From Cohnella thailandensis (lineage in GTDB: Bacteria > Bacillota > Bacilli > Paenibacillales > Paenibacillaceae): DNA of 64,000 nucleotides. The translations under genes were made by a program, and so were the position numbers. Below are positions 17,430-26,095 of this stretch, piece after piece. The notes under the pieces were generated by a model. It searched no databases. It was not told the origin of the DNA and was given only the letters and a program-made list of their open reading frames with translations. How positions within the stretch are numbered: position 1 is the stretch's first letter; every line of letters starts with the position of its first letter. Location of the stretch: positions 186,001-250,000 of the forward strand of contig NZ_JACJVQ010000006.1 in the NCBI RefSeq assembly GCF_014212135.1, given 5' to 3'.

Positions 17430-18359
17430 TCATGCCGGAGGGGTCCCGCGAGAATATTTCCCCAGCATTTCGCTTAAATAATTCCGGAATTCTTCCACGA
17501 ACGGTTGCGGCTCTAAGATTTCTATATTCGTACCGAGCCCTGCCAGAAACTGAAATCCCGCACCGTTCTGCGGTATATAAATCGTGGCTAAGTAAAATTC
17601 GGAACTGTAATTCTCAATGCTTTTTCGACCGTATCTCTCGATGAATTGGTCTTTAACGCTAGGGGAGATCAACGCCTTAACGGCGACTAGCTGCGGTTGA
17701 TACCCCGTTTCCTGTTCTAGTTCTAACAAGTCATCTCTAGGGTCAAATGTTTTGATATCCATTTTGAGATTATCGATCCTGGATAATTTAAAGGTTCGAT
17801 AGCCCTGACGGTGCAAACAGAATCCCTTCAAGTACCAGCTCGTCTCGCTAAAATGAAGCTGATACGGCTCGACCGTTCTATTCGACTTAACGCCGTTTTT
17901 ATCCACGTAATCAAACGAAATGAACTTCCTCTGCGCTATCGATTCTTGGCATGTCCTCAAGGCTGGAAGGATCTCCGTCCGCCCCTCCCAATCGTAAAAG
18001 GACAAGCGGATCGAATTTTTCAAGGACAGCGGGCTGACCATGGCTTCTATTTTTTTGATTGTCACTTCGACTTCTTCGCTTATCAGAATTTGTTCCAATC
18101 CCCCGAGCGCAGTCAGTATGTTCTCTAAGTCGGAGTTGCTTAAAAGGCGTTTATCGAACTTGTATTCCTCCATAATGCCGAAGCCGCCATTCACTCCATT
18201 GACCGCGTAGATGGGGATGTTGGATACACTCAGCGTCTCCATGTCGCGAAGAATAGTCCTTTTGGAAACGTTGAATAATTGCGCGAATTCGGTTGCCGAT
18301 ACGATCTCTTTTTTCAGCAATATCATGATTATGGAGATGAGCCTCTCGACTTTGTCCAT
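17430..18359 (-). CDS. WYL-domain transcriptional regulator (YafY type)
   Basis: 309 residues; GAGGAGG precedes ATG 18359. The N-terminal winged helix (1-60; AQLFNVSKRTILRDMETLS) is followed by a WYL domain (about 140-300) with the WYLKGFCLHR and FKLSRIDNLK signatures. Such proteins sense small ligands or nucleic acids and often control the divergent neighbour. A perfect 20-bp palindrome (18393-18412) lies between this gene and the VOC-family gene, pointing to control of both. Confidence 0.87.
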   Translation of the reverse strand: MDKVERLISIIMILLKKEIVSATEFAQLFNVSKRTILRDMETLSVSNIPIYAVNGVNGGFGIMEEYKFDKRLLSNSDLENILTALGGLEQILISEEVEVTIKKIEAMVSPLSLKNSIRLSFYDWEGRTEILPALRTCQESIAQRKFISFDYVDKNGVKSNRTVEPYQLHFSETSWYLKGFCLHRQGYRTFKLSRIDNLKMDIKTFDPRDDLLELEQETGYQPQLVAVKALISPSVKDQFIERYGRKSIENYSSEFYLATIYIPQNGAGFQFLAGLGTNIEILEPQPFVEEFRNYLSEMLGKYSRGTPPA

Positions 18360-18392
18360 AGGGCCTCCTCATTTTGCGCTATATTTAGAAAG

Positions 18393-18412
18393 GGTGACAG
18401 ACAGCTGTCACC
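18393..18412. promoter_or_regulatory. Perfect palindrome between WYL regulator and VOC gene
   Basis: GGTGACAG-ACAG-CTGTCACC, two 8-base arms with a 4-base centre, 34 bases upstream of the regulator and 47 upstream of the VOC start. Flanking AAAG/CTTT continues the symmetry with one mismatch. Likely operator of the WYL regulator. Confidence 0.65.
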
Positions 18413-18458
18413 TTTTCTACATTATACTGCAATTATCACAAGGAGGAGGTATTGTTCT

Positions 18459-18923
18459 ATGTCAGCTATCGCTTATTTGAACTTTGATGGAATCGCCGAA
18501 CAAGCGATCGAATTTTATTCGGAGGCTTTGCATGCGAATGAAGTAAAGAAAGTTAAATTCGGGGACATCCCGCAAGATCCGAACTATCCCCTGCCGGAAA
18601 ACGAGCAGAATATGATCATGGAGTCATCCATCGAATTCGCGGGCGGGAAAATCATGATGTCGGATCTTTTGCCTTCGATGAAGGCGGTAACGGGCGAGCT
18701 GGCGACAGGAAATCATATTCTGATCAGCTTGGTCATGGACGACAAACAAACGCTGGCAAAATACTTTACTAACTTGTCCGCCGGCGGCCATGTCGCGATG
18801 CCGTTATCCGATACTCCGTGGTCTTCGTGCTTCGGAATGCTGGTCGATAAGTTCGGAATCGGCTGGAAATTCAATAGCGACGCGGATAAATTTCTGGACA
18901 AAGTCCTTTCCGCCAAACAGTAA
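18459..18923 (+). CDS. VOC-family protein (PhnB-like)
   Basis: 154 residues from ATG 18459 behind AAGGAGGAGG; longer upstream frame ignored. A PhnB/3-demethylubiquinone-type glyoxalase-fold domain with the typical AIAYLNFDGIAEQAIEFYSEAL start and PWSSCFGMLVDKFGIGWKFN end. Proteins of this group bind small hydrophobic or antibiotic ligands; enzymatic activity is uncertain. It is divergent from a WYL regulator and ends in a terminator at 18934. Confidence 0.88.
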   Translation: MSAIAYLNFDGIAEQAIEFYSEALHANEVKKVKFGDIPQDPNYPLPENEQNMIMESSIEFAGGKIMMSDLLPSMKAVTGELATGNHILISLVMDDKQTLAKYFTNLSAGGHVAMPLSDTPWSSCFGMLVDKFGIGWKFNSDADKFLDKVLSAKQ

Positions 18924-18933
18924 CTTCATTAGA

Positions 18934-18973
18934 AAAATGGCCTTGTAATTAAAGGCCATTTTCTATTCTTTTT
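18934..18973 (+). terminator. Terminator after VOC gene
   Basis: AAAATGGCCTT, 7-base loop, AAGGCCATTTT followed by CTATTCTTTTT. Confidence 0.85.
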
Positions 18974-18990
18974 AGAAAGGAAAATGTATT

Positions 18991-19572
18991 TTGGCTATGG
19001 AAATCGAGAATTTGATTCCAGTAAAGACGAGAGAAGATTTGCGAATTTGGCTGCACGATAATAGCGAGACGGAAAAGTTTTGCTGGATACTGGTTAGAAT
19101 GGCGCCGGAACCCAACTCCAATACGTTGTTGTATTTGGACGCGGTCGAGGAAGCGTTGTGCTTCGGATGGATCGATGGAATCAAGAAAAAAATCTCCGAA
19201 ACGGAGCTGGCTCAGCGACTCTCTCCTAGAAGCCGAAAAAGCTCATGGACCGAATTGAATAAAGAGCGTGTCCGCCGCCTCGAAAAGCTAGGGCTCATGA
19301 GAGACGAAGGAAGAAGGGTCCTTCCCGATATGGATCGCGATTCCTTCAGAATAGATACGGTTATAGAGCAAAGGTTGAAAGAGGAAAAGCAAGTCTATGA
19401 AAACTTCATGGCCTTTCCGGATCTTTATAAAAGAGTTCGGATCGACACGATCCAAAGCATGAAGAATCAGCCGGACTTATTTAAGAGCAGGCTAGACAAA
19501 TTCATCGCGAACGCGAGGGAAAACAAAATGTACGGCCAGTGGAACGATTATGGACGTTTGCTGGATGATTAA
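18991..19572 (+). CDS. YdeI/OmpD-associated family protein
   Basis: 193 residues. Start TTG 18991 has AAAGGA 9 bases upstream; ATG 18997 two codons later is the alternative. The pattern ALCFGWIDGIKKK followed by RLSPRSRKSSWTELNKERVRRL is the hallmark of the YdeI family (bacteriocin-protection/OmpD-associated proteins), whose biochemical role is unclear. It lies just after a strong terminator and so is transcribed alone. Confidence 0.8.
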   Translation: MAMEIENLIPVKTREDLRIWLHDNSETEKFCWILVRMAPEPNSNTLLYLDAVEEALCFGWIDGIKKKISETELAQRLSPRSRKSSWTELNKERVRRLEKLGLMRDEGRRVLPDMDRDSFRIDTVIEQRLKEEKQVYENFMAFPDLYKRVRIDTIQSMKNQPDLFKSRLDKFIANARENKMYGQWNDYGRLLDD

Positions 19573-19762
19573 TAGATAACGACAAAGGCAATTTTTGTAT
19601 TGGGTGCGCATAATGGATTCATTGCGAGTAAACGAAGGAGCTGCAGATAACGAAAATGGATCATTCCTTTGTCATCGATTCTGGATAATCCCGGAGCCCG
19701 GGAGGATCGGCAAGGAAATTCGTTTCTGTGCGGAACCCGATGGAGCTTCGACTCGTTAAGTT

Positions 19763-20626
19763 TTAAAGGAAATTCGGACTTGCCTGGCCCTGCCTTAACC
19801 AATAAGCAATTAAAGCGACGCAGGCATAGGATCCAATGATTTCGGCCAAAGAAACGGGAAAGAAAAATCCGCTCTTAAACGATTGAATCCCGATTTCGAC
19901 GAGCAAGGCCTGCACGCCTAAAATCCCCGCGAAAGCGATCGCTTTCCACCGCCATCTCCATCCCGCGCGATATAAAATCATCATCAACAGGACGATAATC
20001 GTTCGGTAGGAGACGATCATAACGGCTTGATTCCTATAGTAATCGTTAGGAAAGACAACCGGATGGAACACATGAATTTTGTAGGTAAACTGGATAAAGA
20101 CGATAGCTACGGAGAACAGGGCGCTTGCTCCAAGAAATAACGTTAGATAATAAACGAGTCTGTTAGGGAAGCGAGCCAAATAGATATGCCATACGTTCGC
20201 CATCCATAACAAAAAGAGCAGCAAAACAAACGTCATCCAAGTCCGGTACCATTCATGCTCGTAAATTCCGAGCTTCAAGAACCATTCTTCGATTCCTACG
20301 ATTGCCGCCGCAATAATGAAGCGCCAAATTCTCGACAGCTTCTTGATCAAAACCAACAGAACGGTAACGGTGATCAAGAACTGCGAGAAATAATTGCCGA
20401 TGATCGAGTCCAAGAAGGGATCGCTGCTTATTTTCGGAATGTACTTGTAGGCGTTAAGAAAGGTTAATATCCCCGTTTCAAAAACGAACGTCGAACCCAG
20501 CACCGCAAATCCGAATCCGACCCAATGCTTGGCGTTGTCCGTCTTCGCGAATGCGTAAATAGCGGCCAGGATGGATAGTAACGCCAAGAGACAATACCAT
20601 ATCGTATTGCTCCAGAAAGCCTCCAT
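19763..20626 (-). CDS. Multipass membrane protein, unknown function
   Basis: 287 residues with seven or eight predicted membrane helices and short loops; no signal peptide, catalytic motif or transporter signature that I recognise. The mix of aromatic residues near helix ends (YKYIPKISS, EHEWYRTWM) recalls small uncharacterised Bacillus/Paenibacillus membrane proteins. It stands alone, pointing toward the YdeI-like gene, with 190 bases between their 3' ends that hold no clear terminator. Confidence 0.65.
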   Translation of the reverse strand: MEAFWSNTIWYCLLALLSILAAIYAFAKTDNAKHWVGFGFAVLGSTFVFETGILTFLNAYKYIPKISSDPFLDSIIGNYFSQFLITVTVLLVLIKKLSRIWRFIIAAAIVGIEEWFLKLGIYEHEWYRTWMTFVLLLFLLWMANVWHIYLARFPNRLVYYLTLFLGASALFSVAIVFIQFTYKIHVFHPVVFPNDYYRNQAVMIVSYRTIIVLLMMILYRAGWRWRWKAIAFAGILGVQALLVEIGIQSFKSGFFFPVSLAEIIGSYACVALIAYWLRQGQASPNFL

Positions 20627-20708
20627 GGTTATCCCCCCTATTGCGCCGGCTCCTGTTCAAGGATTGCCCATTTCAAAAGACAAGTATTCATAATTTTTCA
20701 AATGGCTA

Positions 20709-20760
20709 TTGACGAGACACCAAAAGGTGTCCTATAATCAAATCGACACTAAATGGTGTC
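20709..20760 (+). promoter_or_regulatory. Promoter with twin palindromic operators (DoxX operon)
   Basis: TTGACG (20709-20714) and TATAAT (20733-20738) are 18 bases apart. Operator 1, GACACC-AAAA-GGTGTC (20716-20731), fills the spacer exactly. Operator 2, GACACT-AAAT-GGTGTC (20745-20760), covers the start site; the centres are 29 bases apart. This is a textbook repressor layout. The repressor is not encoded next to it. Confidence 0.8.
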
Positions 20761-20840
20761 CAATTAGGAATCAACCATCGGAAAGCTAGGAACCTGAATA
20801 AGTTTCGCTTGCAAACCAATTATGAGGAGGTAAAAGGAAT

Positions 20841-21257
20841 ATGGTCATCGGCGCCGAAACAACAGCTAAGGCGGAAACTCTTCCCCGAGGAAAAACGATT
20901 GCTTATTGGTCCGTCACGGCCCTGCTCGCAGCAGCCATTCTGATGAGCGGGATCGGGCAACTGATGCGATTAGGGGGAAACGTGGAGTTAGTGGCAAATC
21001 TGGATTACCCCCTATACGTCCTGAAGATTCTCGGGATCTGGAAAGTCCTTGGAGCCATCGCGCTTCTCGTGCCGGGTTTTCCTCGGCTTAAGGAATGGGC
21101 CCACGCCGGCATCTTCTTTCTAATGACCGGTGCCGCATTCTCCCATGCGTTGGCCGACGATTACGGGGATGCCGGGTTCAATCTGATTCTTCCGCTTTTC
21201 TACGCAGCGCTGAATATCGCCTCGTGGGCGCTTCGCCCGAAGAGCCGCAAACTTTAA
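20841..21257 (+). CDS. DoxX-family membrane protein
   Basis: 138 residues with four membrane helices. GILGIWKVLGAIALLVPGF and the C-terminal EWAHAGIFFLMTGAAFSH match DoxX-like proteins, which are small quinone/thiol-linked membrane proteins of uncertain function. AGGAGG precedes the ATG. It is the first gene of a two-gene operon behind the doubly palindromic promoter at 20709-20760. Two more DoxX-like genes are in the window (44217, 52126). Confidence 0.82.
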   Translation: MVIGAETTAKAETLPRGKTIAYWSVTALLAAAILMSGIGQLMRLGGNVELVANLDYPLYVLKILGIWKVLGAIALLVPGFPRLKEWAHAGIFFLMTGAAFSHALADDYGDAGFNLILPLFYAALNIASWALRPKSRKL

Positions 21258-21270
21258 AGGAGAGATGAAC

Positions 21271-21732
21271 ATGTCCACAATCGTCGATTTCAAGAATGTG
21301 TCCACCGTTGGTTTGGAGTCTTCGTCCGTAGCCGAAGCGCTTGCCGGCTTGCGCGCCAATGAAGCCCGTTACTTTATGAACAAATACAAGCATGAATTTA
21401 CGGTCGTGCCGGCTAGCGAAAGCCAAGAGACCCTGGATTATGTGAACCGGGTTCTGAAGGAAGAACGCAACATCGAGTTTGCGGCCAAACCGTTGGAGAC
21501 GTCGAGGTTTCAAGTGGAAAATATCGATTGGGCCTTCGTTTTCTATGAGGACGGTCTAGGGATCAACGTCTTGTACACGATAGATGACCCTAAGAAGCGG
21601 GCCGTAGGGTTTAAGCTTTCCGAGGGGATGGAGGTACCCAAGGAGTTAGAGAAGTTTAAGTTCGCCAGACAGAAGTCTAAGCTAGCCGGAACGATCCGGG
21701 GCTCGTTCTTTGTCATCAAAGGCGAATATTAA
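21271..21732 (+). CDS. Unrecognised protein in DoxX operon
   Basis: 153 residues from ATG 21271 (AAGGAG 8 bases upstream; ATG 21265 is too close to it). Soluble, no signal peptide, charged, rich in Lys/Glu; predicted mixed alpha/beta, e.g. RFQVENIDWAFVFYEDG near the middle. I do not recognise the family. It begins 13 bases after the DoxX stop and ends at a strong terminator, so both are one transcription unit and probably answer to the same repressor. Confidence 0.7.
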   Translation: MSTIVDFKNVSTVGLESSSVAEALAGLRANEARYFMNKYKHEFTVVPASESQETLDYVNRVLKEERNIEFAAKPLETSRFQVENIDWAFVFYEDGLGINVLYTIDDPKKRAVGFKLSEGMEVPKELEKFKFARQKSKLAGTIRGSFFVIKGEY

Positions 21733-21756
21733 AGAAAAGAAGAGTATCGGCAGGCG

Positions 21757-21783
21757 AGAAGCACCCTTCGGGGTGCTTCTTTT
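21757..21783 (+). terminator. Terminator of DoxX operon
   Basis: AGAAGCACCC-TTCG-GGGTGCTTCT followed by TTTG. Ten-base perfect stem with a stable tetraloop; also usable from the opposite MFS gene side. Confidence 0.88.
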
Positions 21784-21818
21784 GTATTGCTTTGCATGGC
21801 TCAGACTCTCGCTACGAC

Positions 21819-23024
21819 TCAAGGAGTACGCGGAGGATGCTTGATAAACAGAGAATGGATCAGGCCGACGGCAAGCAGGCCGGCAAAGGCCAGGAAAGGC
21901 AACGCATCGGGCTGCCCGATGCTCAGGACGCGGACGGATACGATCGGTCCAAGGCTGGCGCCGACGAACAGGATGAACGTGTACAGCGACGTGGCGACAG
22001 CCCGCTGCTTGCCGCCGATGTCTCCGACCAGCGAGATCAAGGACGGCACCAGGACGGCGATGCCGGCGACGAAGACGACGCTTAGCGCCGAGTAGGAATA
22101 GATGGAGCGGACGAGCGACATCAGGAATAGCGAGGCAATCGACAGCAGCAGCCCGCCTCGCAGCACCGTCAGGCTTCCCCATCTGGCGCACAAGGGTCCC
22201 GATACGAAGCAGCACAGCATTCCGATCATGCCGAAGGAGCGAATTCCGAGCATCTCCATATTGGATAGCTCATACGGACGGCCTTGAAGGATGCTGCCCA
22301 GCGCGGTATACATGCCCACAAAACAAAGGAGCAGCATGACGGCTACGCCGTAGCAGAGCCATAAATGGCGATTGGCGAGGACGTTCCGCCACTCCGCCCG
22401 GCGGCTGCCGGGTACAGAGGCGTTCTTGCGGACAGCCGGGCTTGACGGAAGGAACAAGGCCAGCGCGAGGAACGTCAGGCCATAGACGGCGGACAACAAG
22501 GTGAACACGGCATGCCAGCCGAGCCTCTCCTGGAGATAGCTGGCCCAGACCTGGCCGAGGATGCCGGCCATCAGGAACCCGGCGCTGATCATGCCGATGG
22601 CCGATATCCGCTTGTGCGGCGGGAACACTTCGCCTGCGTAGGTTAAGGCGACGGGAGAGAACGTCGCGGCGGCGGCCCCTTGGATGCAGCGGAATGCGAT
22701 CAATGCCTTGAAAGATGAGATGAGGCCGGTCCCAAGCGTAGCTAGCGATAAAGCGGCAAGCCCCAGCACGATGACCCGTTTGCGTCCGAGCCGGTTCGAT
22801 AACGGTCCATACACAAGGCAACCGAGGGCGAAGAAGAGGGAGAAGGCGCTTCCGCTCCAAGCGGCTTGCTCGAGCGAGATATGGAACTCCTCGGCGAATA
22901 CCGGGATGAGCGGAACCGTGACATAGAGCGCGGAGAGGACGAATAGAGCCGGGACAAACAGCAGGGTGCCGGTCACCCGGTAATGAGAATGAACCCACGG
23001 CGGGGCGGCGGTCAGGTTGCTCAT
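21819..23024 (-). CDS. MFS transporter (drug exporter type)
   Basis: 401 residues from ATG 23024 (AAAGGAG upstream); the extension to 23063 lacks a ribosome site. Twelve membrane helices. Motif A reads GPLSNRLGRKRVIVLG between helices 2 and 3, and a DHA1-type pattern follows (LIAFRCIQGAAAATFSPVALTYAGEVF). Probably exports a small toxic compound. Its promoter region contains a palindrome shared with the FadR-type regulator gene, so it may belong to that regulon. Confidence 0.88.
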   Translation of the reverse strand: MSNLTAAPPWVHSHYRVTGTLLFVPALFVLSALYVTVPLIPVFAEEFHISLEQAAWSGSAFSLFFALGCLVYGPLSNRLGRKRVIVLGLAALSLATLGTGLISSFKALIAFRCIQGAAAATFSPVALTYAGEVFPPHKRISAIGMISAGFLMAGILGQVWASYLQERLGWHAVFTLLSAVYGLTFLALALFLPSSPAVRKNASVPGSRRAEWRNVLANRHLWLCYGVAVMLLLCFVGMYTALGSILQGRPYELSNMEMLGIRSFGMIGMLCCFVSGPLCARWGSLTVLRGGLLLSIASLFLMSLVRSIYSYSALSVVFVAGIAVLVPSLISLVGDIGGKQRAVATSLYTFILFVGASLGPIVSVRVLSIGQPDALPFLAFAGLLAVGLIHSLFIKHPPRTP

Positions 23025-23068
23025 GGCGGGCTCCTTTAGGCTTACGGATTTAGAGTCAAACATTAGAT

Positions 23069-23221
23069 CATCAGATGTTTAATCTGTCTATAAACTAGCT
23101 GGAAACGAGTTTTGTGTCAAGTTTAACGTAATAAAAACTGACACCAAACTAAAATAATGCTTGTGTTTGCCTTAAACTGTCCATATAATGTGCGATATAA
23201 CCTTACAAACATCAGATGTTT
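23069..23221. promoter_or_regulatory. Repeated CATCAGATGTTT operators, FadR/GntR type
   Basis: AAACATC-A-GATGTTT at 23207-23221 is a perfect 15-bp palindrome just upstream of the GntR-family gene. The half CATCAGATGTTT recurs at 23069-23080, inside AAACAT...ATGTTT, close to the MFS start. Spacing and symmetry suit FadR-subfamily regulators. One site serves each divergent gene. Confidence 0.65.
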
Positions 23222-23252
23222 CAATCCGGGTGTAAAGTAAAATCACAAGGCG

Positions 23253-23954
23253 GTGAGGTTCATTTCTACCCAAGCGGGACTGCAAGCCGTTCAAAGAAGA
23301 AAGCTGGTCGATGAGGTGCTGGACCAGCTGATGGGATTGATTCAATCCGGGAAGTACAAGAAAGACGAGAAGCTGCCGCCCGAGCCCGAGCTGATGAAGC
23401 TGCTCTCCGTCGGCAGATCGACGGTGAGGGAGGCGGTGAAAATTCTGGTGCACGCCGGATTCCTGGAGGTGCGCCAAGGGGACGGTACGTATGTGAAGAC
23501 ACCGTCCGTCGGCTTTCAAACCGTGCAGTCTACCCTGATTCCGCAGAATTTCAAACAGGTGCTCGAGGTGCGCCGCATGCTGGAGATCGAAGCTGCCGGA
23601 CTGGCCGCTCTTCGCAGAACGGAGGACGATATTCAGGTCATGCGCTCCAGGTTGGACCTGAGAAACGAGTATTTGGACAAGGGCAGATACGCGGAGTACG
23701 TGGCGGCGGACATCTCGTTCCATATGGCGGTCGTGGAGGCTTGCCACAACGATGTTTTCTCGGCGATGTACAAGGTGATCGCGGACGGATTAAGGGAATT
23801 GCTCAGTCAGTTGATTCTGGATACTCGAGGTTATGAGGACAATACCATCTACCATGAAGCGATTTATATGGCGATCAAGGCCGGAGACAGCGAAGGAGCG
23901 AAGCGCTACACCGCTCAGAACCTGGATGCCGTGACCTTAGGCAAAAGATTATAG
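23253..23954 (+). CDS. FadR-subfamily GntR transcriptional regulator
   Basis: 233 residues. GTG 23253 is taken as start; the ribosome site is weak there (ACAAGGCG). The winged helix (about 14-80) carries LPPEPELMKLLSVGRSTVREAVKIL, and the C-terminal FCD ligand domain (about 90-225) has DISFHMAVVEACHND with the metal-binding His. It precedes a nucleobase permease and an amidohydrolase in one operon, so a purine or pyrimidine breakdown product is a likely effector (inference). Confidence 0.88.
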   Translation: MRFISTQAGLQAVQRRKLVDEVLDQLMGLIQSGKYKKDEKLPPEPELMKLLSVGRSTVREAVKILVHAGFLEVRQGDGTYVKTPSVGFQTVQSTLIPQNFKQVLEVRRMLEIEAAGLAALRRTEDDIQVMRSRLDLRNEYLDKGRYAEYVAADISFHMAVVEACHNDVFSAMYKVIADGLRELLSQLILDTRGYEDNTIYHEAIYMAIKAGDSEGAKRYTAQNLDAVTLGKRL

Positions 23955-23985
23955 AGAACAGATTACGGATAGGAGCGGGATCATT

Positions 23986-25347
23986 ATGCATAGCACGCAT
24001 TCGGAGGAACAAGTCCTGACCGTGGGCATTGAAGAGAAGCTGTCCCTCGGCGCCAATATCACATACGGGTTCCAGCACCTGTTGGCCTTAACCGGCATCT
24101 TCCTGTTCCCCGTTCTAATCGGACAGGCCCTCGGCTTGGATGCCGGCGTTATCGGGTATATGATTCAGGCGTGTTTTCTAACCACGGGGATCGTTACCGT
24201 CCTGCAGTCTGGCAAGATGCTGCGGCTTCCGGTCGTGCAGGGGCCGACGGCGGCCTTCTTCGTCGCGGTCATGTCGGCGGGAGCTTCGGTGGGACTGGGG
24301 ACGGCGTTCGGCTCCATGGCGGTGGCCGGATTGATCTTTATGCTGCTGTCCATTCCGATCCGCCGATTCGGTCTGATCGGCTACGTGAATAAATTTATCT
24401 CGCCGCCGATCGTTTACGGTACGCTGCTCGTGATCATCGGGGCGCAGCTTGCCGATATCGGACTGAAAAACTGGTTCGGCAGCGCCGATACGGGCATCAA
24501 CTTTATCGCTTCCCTCGTGACCGTGATCTGCGTGCTGGCGCTGCTCGTCTTCGGAGGCAATACCATCCTGCGCCGCGGCGCGCTGCTGTGGGGGATCATT
24601 GCCGGTACGATCTTCTATTCGATCTTCGGCACGACCGACTTCTCCTCGGTTACGACGGCCGGATGGTTCAGCTTCCCGGAGATCTTCCCCTTCGGATTCG
24701 GCGTATCCGTTCCCGTTGTCATCCTGATGCTGCTCGCGTTCCTTCAGGCTTCGGCCGAAGCGGTAGGCATGTATACGCTGCTGACGAAGTGGGGCAAGCA
24801 GAAGCTGGACAACGACCGCGTGAACCGCGGCCTGTTCGGAGAATTCTTCGGCTGCACGCTCGGTGCCGTGTTCGGCGGTCTGGGCACGACCTCTTACCCG
24901 GAGAATATCGGAATCGTCCGCGTATCCGGGATCGGCAGCCGGTTCGTGACAATGACGGCCGGTATCCTCGCGATTATTCTAGGCCTCATTCCGAAGGTAG
25001 GCATGTTCATCGCCTCGCTTCCCGGGCCGGTGCTGTCGGCGGCCTCCACGATCCTGTTCGGCATAATCGCGATCAGCGGCATTCAGATGGTCGGCAAGGT
25101 CGTCTGGGACGAACTGAACCTTGCGGTGGCAGGCTCTTCCTTCATTATCTCTCTGGGCACGATGTACCTGCCGGCCGAACTGACGCAAGACCTGCCGCTT
25201 GCCATTCAGAGCGTCGTTACCCAGCCGATGCTGGTCGGCGTGGTGCTGCTGATCGTGCTGAATACGGTGGTGAACATCTGGATTCGCCCGCTGCTCGAGC
25301 GTCGCAACGCGACGGGATTATCCGAAGCGACGAGCGAGGCCGTATAG
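23986..25347 (+). CDS. NCS2-family nucleobase permease
   Basis: 453 residues, about 12-14 membrane helices. The family motif QGPTAAF (residues about 84-90) and the signature GTTSYPENIGIV fit xanthine/uracil permeases of NCS2. GAGC/GGGATC precedes ATG 23986. Located between a FadR-type regulator and an isochorismatase-like hydrolase, it probably imports a purine or pyrimidine used as nitrogen source. The exact substrate cannot be read from the sequence. Confidence 0.9.
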   Translation: MHSTHSEEQVLTVGIEEKLSLGANITYGFQHLLALTGIFLFPVLIGQALGLDAGVIGYMIQACFLTTGIVTVLQSGKMLRLPVVQGPTAAFFVAVMSAGASVGLGTAFGSMAVAGLIFMLLSIPIRRFGLIGYVNKFISPPIVYGTLLVIIGAQLADIGLKNWFGSADTGINFIASLVTVICVLALLVFGGNTILRRGALLWGIIAGTIFYSIFGTTDFSSVTTAGWFSFPEIFPFGFGVSVPVVILMLLAFLQASAEAVGMYTLLTKWGKQKLDNDRVNRGLFGEFFGCTLGAVFGGLGTTSYPENIGIVRVSGIGSRFVTMTAGILAIILGLIPKVGMFIASLPGPVLSAASTILFGIIAISGIQMVGKVVWDELNLAVAGSSFIISLGTMYLPAELTQDLPLAIQSVVTQPMLVGVVLLIVLNTVVNIWIRPLLERRNATGLSEATSEAV

Positions 25348-25381
25348 GGGACGCAAATAATCGACACATGGGGGAATGACA

Positions 25382-26026
25382 ATGAAAACGAAAGTGAAAT
25401 GGGATATTCGGCCGGAGAGAACGGCCGTCATCGTCGTCGATATGCAGAACGTGTTCTGCAAGCCGGAAGGCGCTCTCTATGTGCCGCGGACGGAAGGAAT
25501 CATCGGCAACATCAAGGAGCTTACCCAAGCGGCCAGAGCCGCGGGAATGCCGGTCGTCTATCTTCGCCATATCGTGAGGGGCGACGGCAGCGATACGGGC
25601 CGCATGCGGGATATGTACCCGAATGTGAACGAGATCCTGAAGCGCGGCACGCCGGGAGTGGAGATTATCGAGGAGCTGGAACCCGAGCCGCAGGACATCA
25701 TCGTCGATAAATTGTTTTACAGCGGCTTTCACGATACGGATTTGGATACGATTCTGCGGGCGCACGACATCAACACGATCATTATCTGCGGGACCGTCAC
25801 GAATGTTTGCTGCGAGACGACGGTCCGCGACGGCGCTCATCGCGAGTACAAGGTGATTTTTCTCAGCGACGGCAACGCGGCCATGGATTACCCCGACATG
25901 GGCTGGGGAGACGTCTCCGCCGAGGACATTCAACGCGTGACCTTGACGGTCGTTGCCTACGAATTCGGGCAAGTATCGCCGACCGCCGACATTATTCAAG
26001 AGATACGATCGAAGACGCGCAGCTAA
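25382..26026 (+). CDS. Isochorismatase-family amidohydrolase (RutB-like)
   Basis: 214 residues from ATG 25382 (GGGGG 7 bases upstream; ATG 25376 is too close). The catalytic triad of the cysteine hydrolase family is present: Asp20 in VIVVDMQN, Lys in DKLFYSGF and Cys in TVTNVCCETTVRDG. Related enzymes split ureidoacrylate, N-carbamoyl compounds or nicotinamide. Next to an NCS2 permease, a role in pyrimidine or hydantoin-type breakdown is likely. The operon ends at a strong terminator. Confidence 0.88.
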   Translation: MKTKVKWDIRPERTAVIVVDMQNVFCKPEGALYVPRTEGIIGNIKELTQAARAAGMPVVYLRHIVRGDGSDTGRMRDMYPNVNEILKRGTPGVEIIEELEPEPQDIIVDKLFYSGFHDTDLDTILRAHDINTIIICGTVTNVCCETTVRDGAHREYKVIFLSDGNAAMDYPDMGWGDVSAEDIQRVTLTVVAYEFGQVSPTADIIQEIRSKTRS

Positions 26027-26031
26027 AAAGC

Positions 26032-26070
26032 CGAAGACGGCCCTTGAACGAATCAGGGGCCGTCTTCGTT
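26032..26070 (+). terminator. Terminator of permease/amidohydrolase operon
   Basis: CGAAGACGGCCC, 12-base loop, GGGGCCGTCTTCG and TTA. Long stem; possibly bidirectional because the next gene converges. Confidence 0.82.
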
Positions 26071-26095
26071 ATCTGAGATGCCTGTGGCTGCCTTT

